Below, in pieces: positions 7,717 through 16,013 of a DNA stretch of 32,092 nt. The notes beneath the pieces were generated by a model. It was given only the letters and a program-made list of their open reading frames with translations, was not told the origin of the DNA and ran no database searches. The position numbers and the translations under genes were made by a program. Numbering within the stretch: position 1 is the first letter of the stretch; each line of letters begins with the position of its first letter. Source of the DNA: DAOUCP01 sp034432155 (GTDB lineage Bacteria > Chloroflexota > Anaerolineae > Epilineales > Epilineaceae); contig DAOUCP010000097.1 in NCBI GenBank assembly GCA_034432155.1, positions 1 through 32,092 of the forward strand. Direction: 5' to 3'.

Positions 7717-8967
7717 TCATTGGCCCATCGCCTCTTCCGCACCTTCTCTGCCAGGTGCCGACGGCGGCCTCCGGTCACACAGGGCGTCCAGCGCCGGCAT
7801 CGGCGCTCCTTCCATAAAGCGTAAGGTGGCACCGCCGCCAGTCGAGAGCCAGGTGATCCGATCGGCCACGCCCGCCGCTGACACCGCAGCCGCGGTATCG
7901 CCGCCGCCAACGACCGTCAGTGCATCCTCGAGCCCAGCGACAACGTGAGCCACAGCGGTCGTTCCGCGGCCGAACGGCTCGACCTCAAACACGCCGAGCG
8001 GGCCGTTCCACACCACCGTGCAGGCATCCCCCAGAAGGGCACCGAATTCGGCCACCGTCTGGGGGCCGATGTCGACGGCCGACCAGTCTCCCGGAACGCC
8101 CTCCGCCACCCGCACCGTGTGCCAGGAGGCGCTACTCGGCACGCGATCCGCAACCACCAGGTCGGAGGGCAGCACCAGTCGATCGCCCGCCTCGTCCAAA
8201 ATGGCCTTCGCCTCGGGCAAGCGCTCCGGCTCCACGAGCGAGCCGCCCATCGGGACACCGCCTGCGGCGAGGAAGGTGTTGGCCATCCCGCCCCCGATCA
8301 GGAGTCGATCGGCCTGCCGCAAGAGGGCGCGAGCCACCCCGAGCTTGTCACTCACCTTGGCGCCACCCAGAATCACCACCAACGGCCGTTCCGGTGACTC
8401 GAGGGCTGCCGTGAGCACCTCGAGCTCGCGCTGCATCAGCCGGCCGGCATAGGCGGGCAGAAACTCCGTTACGGCCACCGTCGATGCAGCGGCGCGGTGC
8501 GCCGTGCCGAAGGCATCGTTGACGTAGGCGTCGGCCAGGGAAGCCAGAGCGCGGCCCAGGGCTTCGCTGTTCTCGGCCTCCCCTGGCTCGAAGCGCAAGT
8601 TCTCCAACAATACGACGTCGCCCGGCGCCATCGACTCGACGGCGGTGCGAACGACGGGACCGACGACAGCCTCAAGGACCCGCACGTGCTGGCCCAGGAG
8701 CTGGGAAAGCCGCGCCGCCACCGGTGCCATGCGCAGGCGATCGTCGACGCCCTTGGGCCGCCCCAGGTGGCTCATGAGAATGACACGGGCACCGGCGGCC
8801 AGTAGCTCCCGAATGGTGGGCAGGGCTGCCCGCAGACGTGTGTCGTCCGCCACGGCGCCATCGACCAGCCGCACATTGAAGTCCACCCGCACCAGGATTC
8901 GCTTGCCCGCTGCTCGCAGGTCGTCCAGCGTTCGAATCCGCCCCCGCAAGCGCATCATGTTGTTCAT
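7717..8967 (-). CDS. pgk: Phosphoglycerate kinase
   Basis: 416 residues from the ATG at 8967, preceded by GGAAGGGGGG; an in-frame start at 9003 would add 12 residues without support. It transfers the phosphate of 1,3-bisphosphoglycerate to ADP in cytosolic glycolysis. Family landmarks in order: RVDFNV near residue 25, SHLGRPKG near 65, LLENLRF near 120, DAFGTAHR near 150, the nucleotide site ILGGAKVSDKLG near 200, WNGPLGVFE near 325, and the Gly-rich VVGGGDTAAAV near 360. The Pro that usually follows RVDFNV is Arg here. It lies 42 bp downstream of the second gap gene and makes the product-consuming step of the same pathway. Confidence 0.97.
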   Translation of the reverse strand: MNNMMRLRGRIRTLDDLRAAGKRILVRVDFNVRLVDGAVADDTRLRAALPTIRELLAAGARVILMSHLGRPKGVDDRLRMAPVAARLSQLLGQHVRVLEAVVGPVVRTAVESMAPGDVVLLENLRFEPGEAENSEALGRALASLADAYVNDAFGTAHRAAASTVAVTEFLPAYAGRLMQRELEVLTAALESPERPLVVILGGAKVSDKLGVARALLRQADRLLIGGGMANTFLAAGGVPMGGSLVEPERLPEAKAILDEAGDRLVLPSDLVVADRVPSSASWHTVRVAEGVPGDWSAVDIGPQTVAEFGALLGDACTVVWNGPLGVFEVEPFGRGTTAVAHVVAGLEDALTVVGGGDTAAAVSAAGVADRITWLSTGGGATLRFMEGAPMPALDALCDRRPPSAPGREGAEEAMGQ

Positions 8968-9009
8968 GACCCCCCTTCCTCCTCCCGCAGCGACGGTCGG
9001 CACCGCCGG

Positions 9010-10038
9010 TCAAGCATGCGCGAAGTGCTGCGCCAGCCACACGGCTACCTCGGCCACACGGTTCGAGTAGCCCCATTCGTTGTCGAACCAGGCCCCTACC
9101 TTCACTAGCGGGCCGACGGCGACGGTGAGGGATGCATCCACCACCGCCGAGTGACGGTCGCCGATGAAATCGCTCGACACCAGCGGCTGGTCGGAAACGG
9201 CGAGCACGCGGCCCAGCGGGCAGGCCGCGGCCTCACGAAAAGCGTCATTCACGGCCGCCGCTGCCTGTGGCGAGCGCAGCTGCGCCGTCAGCTCGAGGAT
9301 CGACACTGTGGCGACCGGCACGTGGAGGGCGTAGCCCGTGAGCCGCCCGGCCACCTGCGGTAACAGCGCGCTCACACCGTCCGCCGCCCGGCTACTGGCA
9401 GGCACGATGCTGACCGGCGCGGCGCGGGCGCGGCGCAGGTCCCGATCTGTGCTGTCGAGAAGCTTCTGCTGATTGGTGTAGGCCCGAACCGCGGTCATGA
9501 CGGCGTTCTCGATTCCGAAGTGCTCATCGAGCACCTTGACCACCAAGGCCAGGGCATTGCCGGGACCCGACTCCGTCGCCACCACGTCATGGCGCCGCGG
9601 ATCATACGCTGCCTCGTTGAGGCCGTAGACGATCGTCAGGTCGGCATCCGGGCTCTCGGCAGCGATGATCACCTTGGCGGCTCCCCTGGCCAGATGACCG
9701 GCCGCCTGCGCACGGCGTGTGTACGCCCCCGTGGCCTCGATGACGATATCGATGCCCAGTTCCGCCCATGGCAAGCCGTCGAGGGAAGGACTGGCCACGA
9801 CGCGAATGGGCACGCCATCGACGGTCAGGGAGTCCCGATTGGCCCGCACCTCGCCCGGGAATCGACCGTAGTTCGAATCGTACTGGAGCAAGTGAGCCGC
9901 TGCCGCCACTTCCTCTCGATCGCGTACACCAACCGCCGCCAGGTCGAGACAGTCGCGGTGGCGGGTCCAGATGGCCCGAAAGGCCTGCCTGCCGGTCCGA
10001 CCGAAACCGTGGATGGCTAACCGCACTGAATTGCTCAT
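9010..10038 (-). CDS. GAPDH-like pseudoenzyme: catalytic Cys and His both replaced
   Basis: 342 residues. The ATG at 10038 overlaps the stop of the upstream gap gene (ATGA) and has GGGAGGTGG before it. The fold is clearly that of glyceraldehyde-3-phosphate dehydrogenase: IHGFGRTGRQAFRA, LLQYDSNYGRF, VIEATGAY, RAYTNQQKLLDS and WFDNEWGYSNRV. However, the SCTTN active-site motif reads SGPGN, with Gly158 (codon 9565-9567) at the catalytic Cys position. Arg185 (codon 9484-9486) replaces the catalytic His; the spacing of 27 is identical to that in the neighbour. The phosphate-binding TTTGAA loop reads ASSRAA and the conserved Arg of LRVP is His (LHVP). The NAD-binding landmarks remain. It should bind NAD but cannot form the thioester, so a regulatory or scaffold role is inferred. 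The frame is intact, so it is not a decaying pseudogene. Confidence 0.9.
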   Translation of the reverse strand: MSNSVRLAIHGFGRTGRQAFRAIWTRHRDCLDLAAVGVRDREEVAAAAHLLQYDSNYGRFPGEVRANRDSLTVDGVPIRVVASPSLDGLPWAELGIDIVIEATGAYTRRAQAAGHLARGAAKVIIAAESPDADLTIVYGLNEAAYDPRRHDVVATESGPGNALALVVKVLDEHFGIENAVMTAVRAYTNQQKLLDSTDRDLRRARAAPVSIVPASSRAADGVSALLPQVAGRLTGYALHVPVATVSILELTAQLRSPQAAAAVNDAFREAAACPLGRVLAVSDQPLVSSDFIGDRHSAVVDASLTVAVGPLVKVGAWFDNEWGYSNRVAEVAVWLAQHFAHA

Positions 10039-11156
10039 TGAGCCACCTCCCACCTCTCCGCGGCGTAGCCGTCGCCTGGCGGCAGGTGAGCCAGCATCGC
10101 GCTCCGGGCCACATCGTGGCTCGCCCCCGCCTGACGTCGGCTGACGTAGAAGGCGAGATCGGCCACCCGATTGGCGTAGCCCCATTCGTTGTCGTACCAC
10201 AGAACGGTGCGCACCAGCTCCCCCTGAACCATGGTGGCCGGAGCGTCCACGATGCTGGACCGCGGATCGCCGCAGAAATCGACACTCACCAGGGGTACCT
10301 CGACCACCCCCAGGATACCCAGGAGGGGCCCATTGGCCGCCGCTCGCAGCACCTCGTTCACCTCGGACGCCTCGGCCGGCGGGCGCTCGACCAGCGCCGT
10401 GAAGTCGGCCAGTGAAACATTGGCTGTCGGGACGCGCAAGGCGGAACCGTGGAAGCGCCCGGCGAGCTCGGGAATGACCTCGCCGACTGCACGGGCCGCC
10501 CCGGTGGTGGTGGGCACAATGTTCAGCGCTGCCGCCCGCGAGCGGCGCGGATCTTTGCCGGCATGATCCAGCAGGCTCTGCGAAGATGTGTAGCTGTGGA
10601 TGGTCGAGAGCAGCCCGTACTGGATTCCGAAGGCCTCAGACAGGACCTTGGCTGCTGGCGCCAGGCAATTTGTGGTGCAGCTGGCATTGGAGATGATCGC
10701 GTGCTTCGCCGGATCCAATGCTCCCTCGTTCACGCCCACCACTACCGTCACATCCGCCTGCTTCAGCGGCGCGGTCACCAACACACAGCCAGCGCCAGCC
10801 ACGAGGTGCTGGCTTGCAGCCTGCCGATCCTTAAAGAAGCCGGTCGCCTCCAGCACCATGTCCACCCCCCAGCGGTGCCACTCGGGTACCGGCCCATACC
10901 GATTGCGGCCGACGATGTCGATCTCGCGACCGTCGACGCGGAGTGCGTTGCGCCCAGCGCTCGTGACGGCTGTCACCGCGGCCGCGAACGGACCGTGGAC
11001 CGAGTCTCGCTGCAGCAAGACGGCCCGCGTCTCCGTGATGTACGGGTCCGTTACGCCGACGGCCACGACCTCCAGCTCGTCCCAGTAGCGCTCATGGATC
11101 ACGCGCAGCAGCAGCCGCCCAATCCTCCCAAAACCGTTAATGGCAATCCGAACCAT
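10035..11156 (-). CDS. gap: Glyceraldehyde-3-phosphate dehydrogenase, type I, active
   Basis: 373 residues with a good ribosome site (AAAGGAGGAGGATAGGGG-ATG). It oxidises and phosphorylates glyceraldehyde 3-phosphate with NAD in the cytosol. INGFGRIGR at the N-terminus is the Rossmann loop and the Asp of VGVTD is the usual NAD determinant. SNASCTTNCLAP carries the catalytic Cys160, STIHSYT the catalytic His187, PTTTGAA binds phosphate, and WYDNEWGYANRV closes the site. About 30 residues beyond the usual end (RRQAGASH to EVAQ) form an extra tail. It is the first of a tight gap, second gap, pgk series. The 143-bp gap upstream shows no convincing promoter, so transcription may come from farther upstream in the block. 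Confidence 0.97.
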   Translation of the reverse strand: MVRIAINGFGRIGRLLLRVIHERYWDELEVVAVGVTDPYITETRAVLLQRDSVHGPFAAAVTAVTSAGRNALRVDGREIDIVGRNRYGPVPEWHRWGVDMVLEATGFFKDRQAASQHLVAGAGCVLVTAPLKQADVTVVVGVNEGALDPAKHAIISNASCTTNCLAPAAKVLSEAFGIQYGLLSTIHSYTSSQSLLDHAGKDPRRSRAAALNIVPTTTGAARAVGEVIPELAGRFHGSALRVPTANVSLADFTALVERPPAEASEVNEVLRAAANGPLLGILGVVEVPLVSVDFCGDPRSSIVDAPATMVQGELVRTVLWYDNEWGYANRVADLAFYVSRRQAGASHDVARSAMLAHLPPGDGYAAERWEVAQ

Positions 11157-11299
11157 CCCCTATCCTCCTCCTTTGTCCCGTCAGGGGTGAGCAGCCCTAA
11201 CGTGCGCAAGCCGCCACCGCCGAGCCAGCCTTCCGGCCCGGCTGCCTCGGAGCCCCAAGGCAGGCCCGCGATTCCGAACGCTGTCGGCAGCCCCGCGCC

Positions 11300-12907
11300 T
11301 CAGCGGGCATTCCCCCCAAGGCTAAGCTGCCACAAGGGCCGCTCCGCCGCCGCCCGAAGCAGCGGCAGCTGGGCCCCACTGTGCGGATCCATGAGCTGGA
11401 TACCGTCCGCACCCACGACCACGGCATGTCGCCCATCGGGCGACCACCGGAAGCCCTCGCCCTGGAGCGCTGACACAGCGGCGCCAATGGTGGTCGCGGT
11501 CGGCAGCGCGGCCGTCAGGCTGATGGCCACGGGCTGCCAACCGTCTGCTGATGCCAGGAGCGCCAAGAGCGTCCCGTCTGGCCGCAGGAACACGCTCCGC
11601 GTCGCCCGATCCTCGACGAGCGTCGCCAACTGGATCCGTTGACCCATGCTGACCAACCGCAGGCCATCACCGCTCGTCCAGAAGACCTCCCGGTCGGCGA
11701 ACCAGCCGGCCTCTTCCACGCCGGCGAGGGGGATGACCAGTGGCTTTGCCGCGTCGCGGCCGATCACTTCGACGGAGCCGTCGGCGCGCCGGGCGACGAG
11801 CGCGTCCCCACTCCGCGACCAGGCCAAGGGAATACCATCGGCGGCGACCGATTCCCGCCGGCCATCGGCCACTCGGTAGCGCCACACGCCCTCGGAGGCG
11901 TACGCCAGGTCCCGGCCGTTGCGCGACCAGAGCGGCCGCGAGGCTCGATCTGCCACCCGAAACGGCTCCGCACCGGGCAGCCGGAGCCACAGCGCGCCGT
12001 CGCCGACGTAAGCGATTGCGCCATTGGCGGCGACATCGTACTCGCCGACGGCCTGACCGACCGGCGACACTGGCTCGGGAGCGCCCCCGTCGGCCGGCAG
12101 TCGCCAGAGCCTTCGGTCGGCCCGCGCAACATAGTACAGGTTCGCCGGTAGCACCGCGGATGGACCGGCCGGCCCGGCCGACGTGGCGGCGACCCGCGTC
12201 CCAGGCTCCGCGGACGAGGCGCGGGCCACCGCAATCCCCGGCAACCCGGTTGGCGCGACGGCCACCTCGGTTCCGGAAAGGCCGGACGATGCTACGGCCA
12301 CGATCGTCCCTGTCTCTGCCAACGGCGCCGTTGCCACGCCAGCGCCGGGCGGCACGCTGGTGCGCTTGGCCGTCGGGAGAGGCGTCGGCGCCAAGCCCCT
12401 GTCCGTGGTCGGCGCCTGGGCCACGCGCGGCTGCGTCCGGACAGGAGTGGCCAGCACGATGGTGGGCCCCGGCATGGCTGCCTCAGGCGCCGGCGTGGGC
12501 GTGGCGCCGAGCACGAGGACCTGTCTGGGGCTGCTGGGAGTCACCGCCACCGCCAGCAGGCGCGCATACGCGTTGTACGCACCTGCGGCCCCATAGGTGT
12601 ACTCGCTCGCGTAGCGCCGCGGCATGTCCTCGCCGCAGTCCGCCGGCCGAGCCAGGATGACATCGCCATTGCCCATGATCCAGGCAATGCTCGGACAGCG
12701 ACCCTCCGCGCTGGTAGGTAGATCGCCGACCAGTTCGGCAGCCAGCTGCACACGCAGGGGCGCCTGGCCGCGGTCGGGCATCACGGCGAGCACGAGATGC
12801 GGGGCGCGGGCACCTTCCGTGGGCCGATCCGCCGTCGCCCCCGTCCTGCAGCCGCTGCCTAGAAGAGCCAGCGCCAAGATCCAGGTCGGCGCCCACCACC
12901 GGCCCAT
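11300..12907 (-). CDS. Lipoprotein with PKD-like domain, Pro/Thr-rich linker and WD40-like propeller
   Basis: 535 residues from the ATG at 12907. This start places the lipoprotein signal at once: MGRWWAPTWILALALLGSGC, with Cys20 as the lipidated residue. An alternative ATG at 13024 has GGGGAG close by but would add 39 residues before the signal. Residues about 30-130 look like a PKD domain (WIMGNGDVI to YTYGAAGAYNAYARL). Residues about 150-270 are a Pro-, Thr- and Ala-rich linker with repeated phrases such as GLSGTEVAVAPTGLPG. The rest is a TolB/WD40-like propeller (LWSRNGRDLAYAS, FRWSPDGRHAVVVG). It should sit on the outer face of the cytoplasmic membrane. No substrate can be named. It lies between trxA and gap on the same strand. 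Confidence 0.8.
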   Translation of the reverse strand: MGRWWAPTWILALALLGSGCRTGATADRPTEGARAPHLVLAVMPDRGQAPLRVQLAAELVGDLPTSAEGRCPSIAWIMGNGDVILARPADCGEDMPRRYASEYTYGAAGAYNAYARLLAVAVTPSSPRQVLVLGATPTPAPEAAMPGPTIVLATPVRTQPRVAQAPTTDRGLAPTPLPTAKRTSVPPGAGVATAPLAETGTIVAVASSGLSGTEVAVAPTGLPGIAVARASSAEPGTRVAATSAGPAGPSAVLPANLYYVARADRRLWRLPADGGAPEPVSPVGQAVGEYDVAANGAIAYVGDGALWLRLPGAEPFRVADRASRPLWSRNGRDLAYASEGVWRYRVADGRRESVAADGIPLAWSRSGDALVARRADGSVEVIGRDAAKPLVIPLAGVEEAGWFADREVFWTSGDGLRLVSMGQRIQLATLVEDRATRSVFLRPDGTLLALLASADGWQPVAISLTAALPTATTIGAAVSALQGEGFRWSPDGRHAVVVGADGIQLMDPHSGAQLPLLRAAAERPLWQLSLGGNAR

Positions 12908-13117
12908 TGCCAGCACAGGCTTGGCAACACCTGCCAGGCTGGGAGGCAGCCTCCGCCCACCCCTGCTGCGCCCAAGCAGTCCGGCGACGAGGATGCGCTC
13001 GGCTTCGGCTTGAACACAAATCATTCGCTCCCCGCTTCCGGCAGCCCGACCCGAAGGCCGCCACCTCGGCCCATGGCTGTCTGGGCACGCCGGCACCGGC
13101 CGCCCCGCCGCCTCAGG

Positions 13118-13438
13118 CTACGTGAGATGCGGTTGGAGCCTTGCCCAGATGCGGTCCTTCGGCAGGTAGCCGATGATCCGCTCGAGCTCTTTGCCATCCC
13201 GGAACAGGATGAGCGTCGGGATGCTCTGGACGCCGTAATGGAATGCGGTCTCCTGGTTCGCGTCCACATCGAGCTTGTACACGGCAAGTGCGTCGGCGTG
13301 CTCGCTGGCCAGCTCCTCCAGCACAGGGGCTATCACTTTGCAGGGGCCACACCAACTGGCCCAGAAGTCGATGAGCACCGGCTTGTCTGCTTTGAGGACT
13401 TTCGTTTCGAAATCGCTATCGGTCACTTTGTCCATCAT
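13118..13438 (-). CDS. trxA: Thioredoxin
   Basis: 106 residues from the ATG at 13438. A second ATG follows immediately at 13435; GGAG lies 4 bases before the first and 7 before the second, so either may be used. The redox motif WCGPCK sits near residue 30 after VLIDFWAS, and the cis-Pro motif SIPTL near 73. Length and layout match cytosolic thioredoxin 1, which reduces protein disulfides with electrons from thioredoxin reductase. No reductase is seen in the window. It is 76 bp downstream of the gnd-like gene, an NADPH source, which fits a redox theme, though joint transcription is inferred. Confidence 0.95.
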   Translation of the reverse strand: MMDKVTDSDFETKVLKADKPVLIDFWASWCGPCKVIAPVLEELASEHADALAVYKLDVDANQETAFHYGVQSIPTLILFRDGKELERIIGYLPKDRIWARLQPHLT

Positions 13439-13514
13439 GTTCTCCAGATGTGAGTTCTTTACGGATACGTACGACCGTCCCACACAGGCTCGCAGGAGCC
13501 ACGGTGCGTGCCGG

Positions 13515-14453
13515 TCATGAGCTTCCCTCATCCATCGTGGTCTGGGAGTCCAGCTCCCGGACGGCGTGGCCACCGAACTGCTGGCGCATCACCGCCAGCA
13601 AGCGGTCGGCGTAGCACTCCTCGTCGCGCGATCGCAAGCGCTCGATGAGGGCCAGCGTCATCACCGGTGCCGGAACATCAAGATCGATGGCCTCGAACAC
13701 CGTCCAGCGACCCTCGCCGGAGTCGGCGACCCAGGGACGCACCTGGCTAAGGGTCGGATCGGCCGCCAGCGCTGCGGCCGTCAGGTCCAGCAACCACGCG
13801 CGCCCCCCGCTGCCGTGGCGCCAGACCTGGGCCACCTGGCTCATGTCAAAGCCCAATTCCGCCTTGCGGCGCAGGATCGCGAAACCCTCGGCCAGGGACT
13901 GCATCATGCCGTATTCGATGCCGTTGTGGACCATCTTGGCAAAATGGCCAGCGCCGCTCGGGCCCAGCCGGGCCCAGCCGCGATCCGGGGCCGGCGCCAG
14001 AGTCTCGAAGATGGGGCGCAGACGCTCCACCACGGCCACCTCGCCACCGATCATCAGACTGTAGCCCCCTTCAAGTCCCCAGACGCCACCGCTCGTCCCG
14101 CAGTCAAGCAGGTGGATACCGTGGTCCGCCAGGTGCCGAGCGCGGCGCTGGGTGTCTCGATAGTGGGAGTTGCCGCCATCGATCACGACGTCATCGGCCG
14201 AGAGGAGACCGGCCAGGCTGTCGATCACCTCGTCGACGACGCTGCCCGCAGGAAGCATCAGCCAGACGGCGCGCGGCTCGGGCAGGGCGGCGACTAGTTC
14301 GCTGAGTGAGTACGCGCCGCAAAGCCCCTTGGCCACGAGGCTATCGACGGTCGAAGCTGTTCGCGCGTAGCCAACGACTCGGTGCCCGCCTCGGACGAGA
14401 CGCTGCGCCATGTTTCCGCCCATGCGACCGAGGCCAGCCATCCCCAGATCCAC
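13515..14453 (-). CDS. gnd: 6-phosphogluconate dehydrogenase, decarboxylating, short type
   Basis: 312 residues from a GTG at 14453, placed by GGGAG seven bases upstream and by the Rossmann motif GLGRMGGNMA, which must lie at the N-terminus. A longer reading to 14543 has no support. It oxidises and decarboxylates 6-phosphogluconate to ribulose 5-phosphate. Substrate-site landmarks are DGGNSHYRDT, CGTSGGVWGLEGGYSLMIGG and KMVHNGIEYGMMQ. About 300 residues is the usual length of the short bacterial type (GndA/YqeC-like), which often uses NAD. The coenzyme choice here cannot be told by eye. It begins the minus-strand block that continues with trxA and, further on, gap and pgk. Confidence 0.93.
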   Translation of the reverse strand: MDLGMAGLGRMGGNMAQRLVRGGHRVVGYARTASTVDSLVAKGLCGAYSLSELVAALPEPRAVWLMLPAGSVVDEVIDSLAGLLSADDVVIDGGNSHYRDTQRRARHLADHGIHLLDCGTSGGVWGLEGGYSLMIGGEVAVVERLRPIFETLAPAPDRGWARLGPSGAGHFAKMVHNGIEYGMMQSLAEGFAILRRKAELGFDMSQVAQVWRHGSGGRAWLLDLTAAALAADPTLSQVRPWVADSGEGRWTVFEAIDLDVPAPVMTLALIERLRSRDEECYADRLLAVMRQQFGGHAVRELDSQTTMDEGSS

Positions 14454-14521
14454 CTTGCCACTCCCATCTCGCGAGTCCCGGTCCGAGGTGCACCACCTCT
14501 GCCATCGCCGGGGCGGGCAGC

Positions 14522-14550
14522 ATGATACGGTCGGGGGCGCCATCCGGCAA
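14522..14550 (-). promoter_or_regulatory. Promoter for the gnd-trxA block
   Basis: On the minus strand TTGCCG (14545-14550) is followed after exactly 17 bp by TATCAT (14522-14527). The predicted start near 14514 is about 60 bp before the GTG of gnd. It is the best promoter candidate seen upstream of the gnd to GerW block. Confidence 0.5.
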
Positions 14551-14668
14551 AGTGTTGCCTGGGGCCACCTGGCCGAGGCAGCCTACAGGCCATTCTGCCG
14601 CCTGGCGGCGCCAGGCACAGGCGTTGGGCCAGCGGGATCGAGTCATGCCGGCAACGTCACGTGCGGCG

Positions 14669-14677
14669 TGATATACT
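14669..14677 (+). promoter_or_regulatory. Extended -10 promoter for the membrane-protein gene
   Basis: TGATATACT fits the extended -10 consensus and is almost the same as the TGATATAAT upstream of the VWA gene. No -35 is evident. The start would be about 55 bp before the ATG at 14739. Confidence 0.45.
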
Positions 14678-14738
14678 GACCGTTGCCCTTGGCTCGAACG
14701 CCGGGGGTTGCGACGCTGAGGAAGGGAGGAGATCTGTC

Positions 14739-15389
14739 ATGGACCGCAGGTTTGGGCGCCTGGGTGCAGCGTGTGCCGTCGCAACTGCGGCCACATGGTT
14801 CGCTGCCGCCATGTGGCTCTATTCCCATCGGGCGGAGGCGGATTTGTCAGGTGTGTTGGGCCAACGGTTGCACACTGCGGTCGTCAACTACCTCCTCGCC
14901 ATAGGGGGGCTGGCCATCACAGCGGTACTGGCTGCGATCCACGATCGGTTGCGCCCCAGCGCATGGGTCAGCTGGGCGATGGGCCTGGGCATGTTCGGCG
15001 CGGTTCTGAGTGCCGTCCAGGGGTTGTGGAACGCCACCCGCTACCCCGCCCTCAAGGCAGCATGGGACACCGGCAACGAGATCTACCGCATGAGCGTCGA
15101 ACTAGCCCTGGCGACCCCCAATGCCGCCGACCCGCGCGGCTTGGCATCCCAGCTACTCTTGGGCGCCTGCCTCATCGTCTTTGGTTGGCGCATGCTGGGC
15201 GACGGCTGGCCCCGCTGGCTGGGCCAGCTGGCGATCGTGGAAGGCGTAGTCCTAGGCCTGGTGTTCGTCGCTGGCCTGGCCGATCTGCCGGTGGCGCGGA
15301 CGGTCCTGGCAGCTGTCGGCATCGGCGCCCTCGGACCCGTCTGGTGGTCGATGGCAGCCTTGGAATTGTGGCGCGGGCCAGCAACCTAG
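14739..15389 (+). CDS. Integral membrane protein of unknown function, about six helices
   Basis: 216 residues. The ATG at 14739 has GGGAGGA eight bases upstream; a longer in-frame reading from 14661 is rejected. Hydrophobic segments lie near residues 10-28 (VATAATWFAAAMWLY), 45-70 (VVNYLLAIGGLAITAVLAAI), 78-100 (WAMGLGMFGAVLSAVQGLW), 135-150 (LLLGACLIVFGWRML) and two in 160-212 (IVEGVVLGLVFVAGLA, VLAAVGIGALGPVWWSMAAL). The layout recalls DUF4386-type proteins, but I cannot confirm a family. No catalytic motif is visible. It stands alone on the plus strand, diverges from gnd, and its stop overlaps the stop of the convergent phosphoribosyltransferase gene. Confidence 0.72.
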   Translation: MDRRFGRLGAACAVATAATWFAAAMWLYSHRAEADLSGVLGQRLHTAVVNYLLAIGGLAITAVLAAIHDRLRPSAWVSWAMGLGMFGAVLSAVQGLWNATRYPALKAAWDTGNEIYRMSVELALATPNAADPRGLASQLLLGACLIVFGWRMLGDGWPRWLGQLAIVEGVVLGLVFVAGLADLPVARTVLAAVGIGALGPVWWSMAALELWRGPAT

Positions 15390-15955
15390 CCCGGATTCAC
15401 GGTGCAGTCGCGCGCCCCCGAGGGCCCCACATCGAGGATGCCGACGTAGGGCAAGCTCCGATACTGCTCGGCGTAGTCCAGCCCGTAGCCCACGACCCAG
15501 ACGTCCGGGACATCGAACCCCAGGTAGTCGACCACCAGCGGTTCCCGCTGACGGGCTGGTTTGCGCAGGAGACTGCACAGGCGCAGGCTTGCCGGCTCGC
15601 GGCGGCCGAGCAGCTGGCGCAGGAACGACCATGTCTGGGCGGTGTCGACAATGTCCTCGACCACCAGGACATGGTGGCCGCGGATCGGGCCGCCGACATC
15701 CAGGCGCAGACACATCTCACCGGGCTCCATCACTGCGCCCCGGTAGCTGCTCAGCGCCACGAACTCGATGCGATGCGGGATTGCCAGGCTGCGAGACAGG
15801 TCGGCCAGGAAGATGAAGGCACCCTTCAGCACGCCGACCAGGACGAGTGGCTGCCGAGGGCCGTAGTCGGCCTCAATGGCGGCCGCGAGCTCATCCACGC
15901 GTCGCGCGATCGCCTCACGCGCGATCAACACCTCGGGCGAGGACGTTTCGCTCAT
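15386..15955 (-). CDS. hpt: Hypoxanthine/guanine phosphoribosyltransferase family protein
   Basis: 189 residues from the ATG at 15955 with AGGGGG just before it. It would join PRPP to a purine base for salvage in the cytosol. Family features in order: GVLKGAFIFLADL (pyrophosphate-binding loop), ALSSYRG (the flexible loop), VLVVEDIVDT (PRPP motif), LLRKP (base-contacting Lys) and VVGYGLDYAEQYRSLPYVGIL near the end. One oddity: the PRPP motif usually continues DTGLT, but here reads DTAQT, so the Gly of the loop is Ala. The gene converges on the membrane-protein gene, and the two stop codons share the palindrome CTAG. Confidence 0.92.
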   Translation of the reverse strand: MSETSSPEVLIAREAIARRVDELAAAIEADYGPRQPLVLVGVLKGAFIFLADLSRSLAIPHRIEFVALSSYRGAVMEPGEMCLRLDVGGPIRGHHVLVVEDIVDTAQTWSFLRQLLGRREPASLRLCSLLRKPARQREPLVVDYLGFDVPDVWVVGYGLDYAEQYRSLPYVGILDVGPSGARDCTVNPG

Positions 15956-16013
15956 CACACCCCCTGGGCTCTCGACCGGCGGGATGGTTCGGTTATCACA
16001 CTCTCTGGACCCT

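Noticed and set aside
8930..8939. tRNA T-loop-like GTTCGAATCC
   Set aside because: It lies within the pgk coding region and no acceptor or anticodon arm fits around it.
9010..10038. The second gap as a decaying pseudogene
   Set aside because: The frame is complete, the start is coupled to gap, and NAD-binding and structural residues are kept, so loss is limited to catalytic and phosphate-site residues.
12908..13096. N-terminal extension of the lipoprotein upstream of 12907
   Set aside because: The lipoprotein signal must be near the N-terminus, and the extension is Arg-rich without a fold. An ATG at 13024 with GGGGAG remains a minor alternative.
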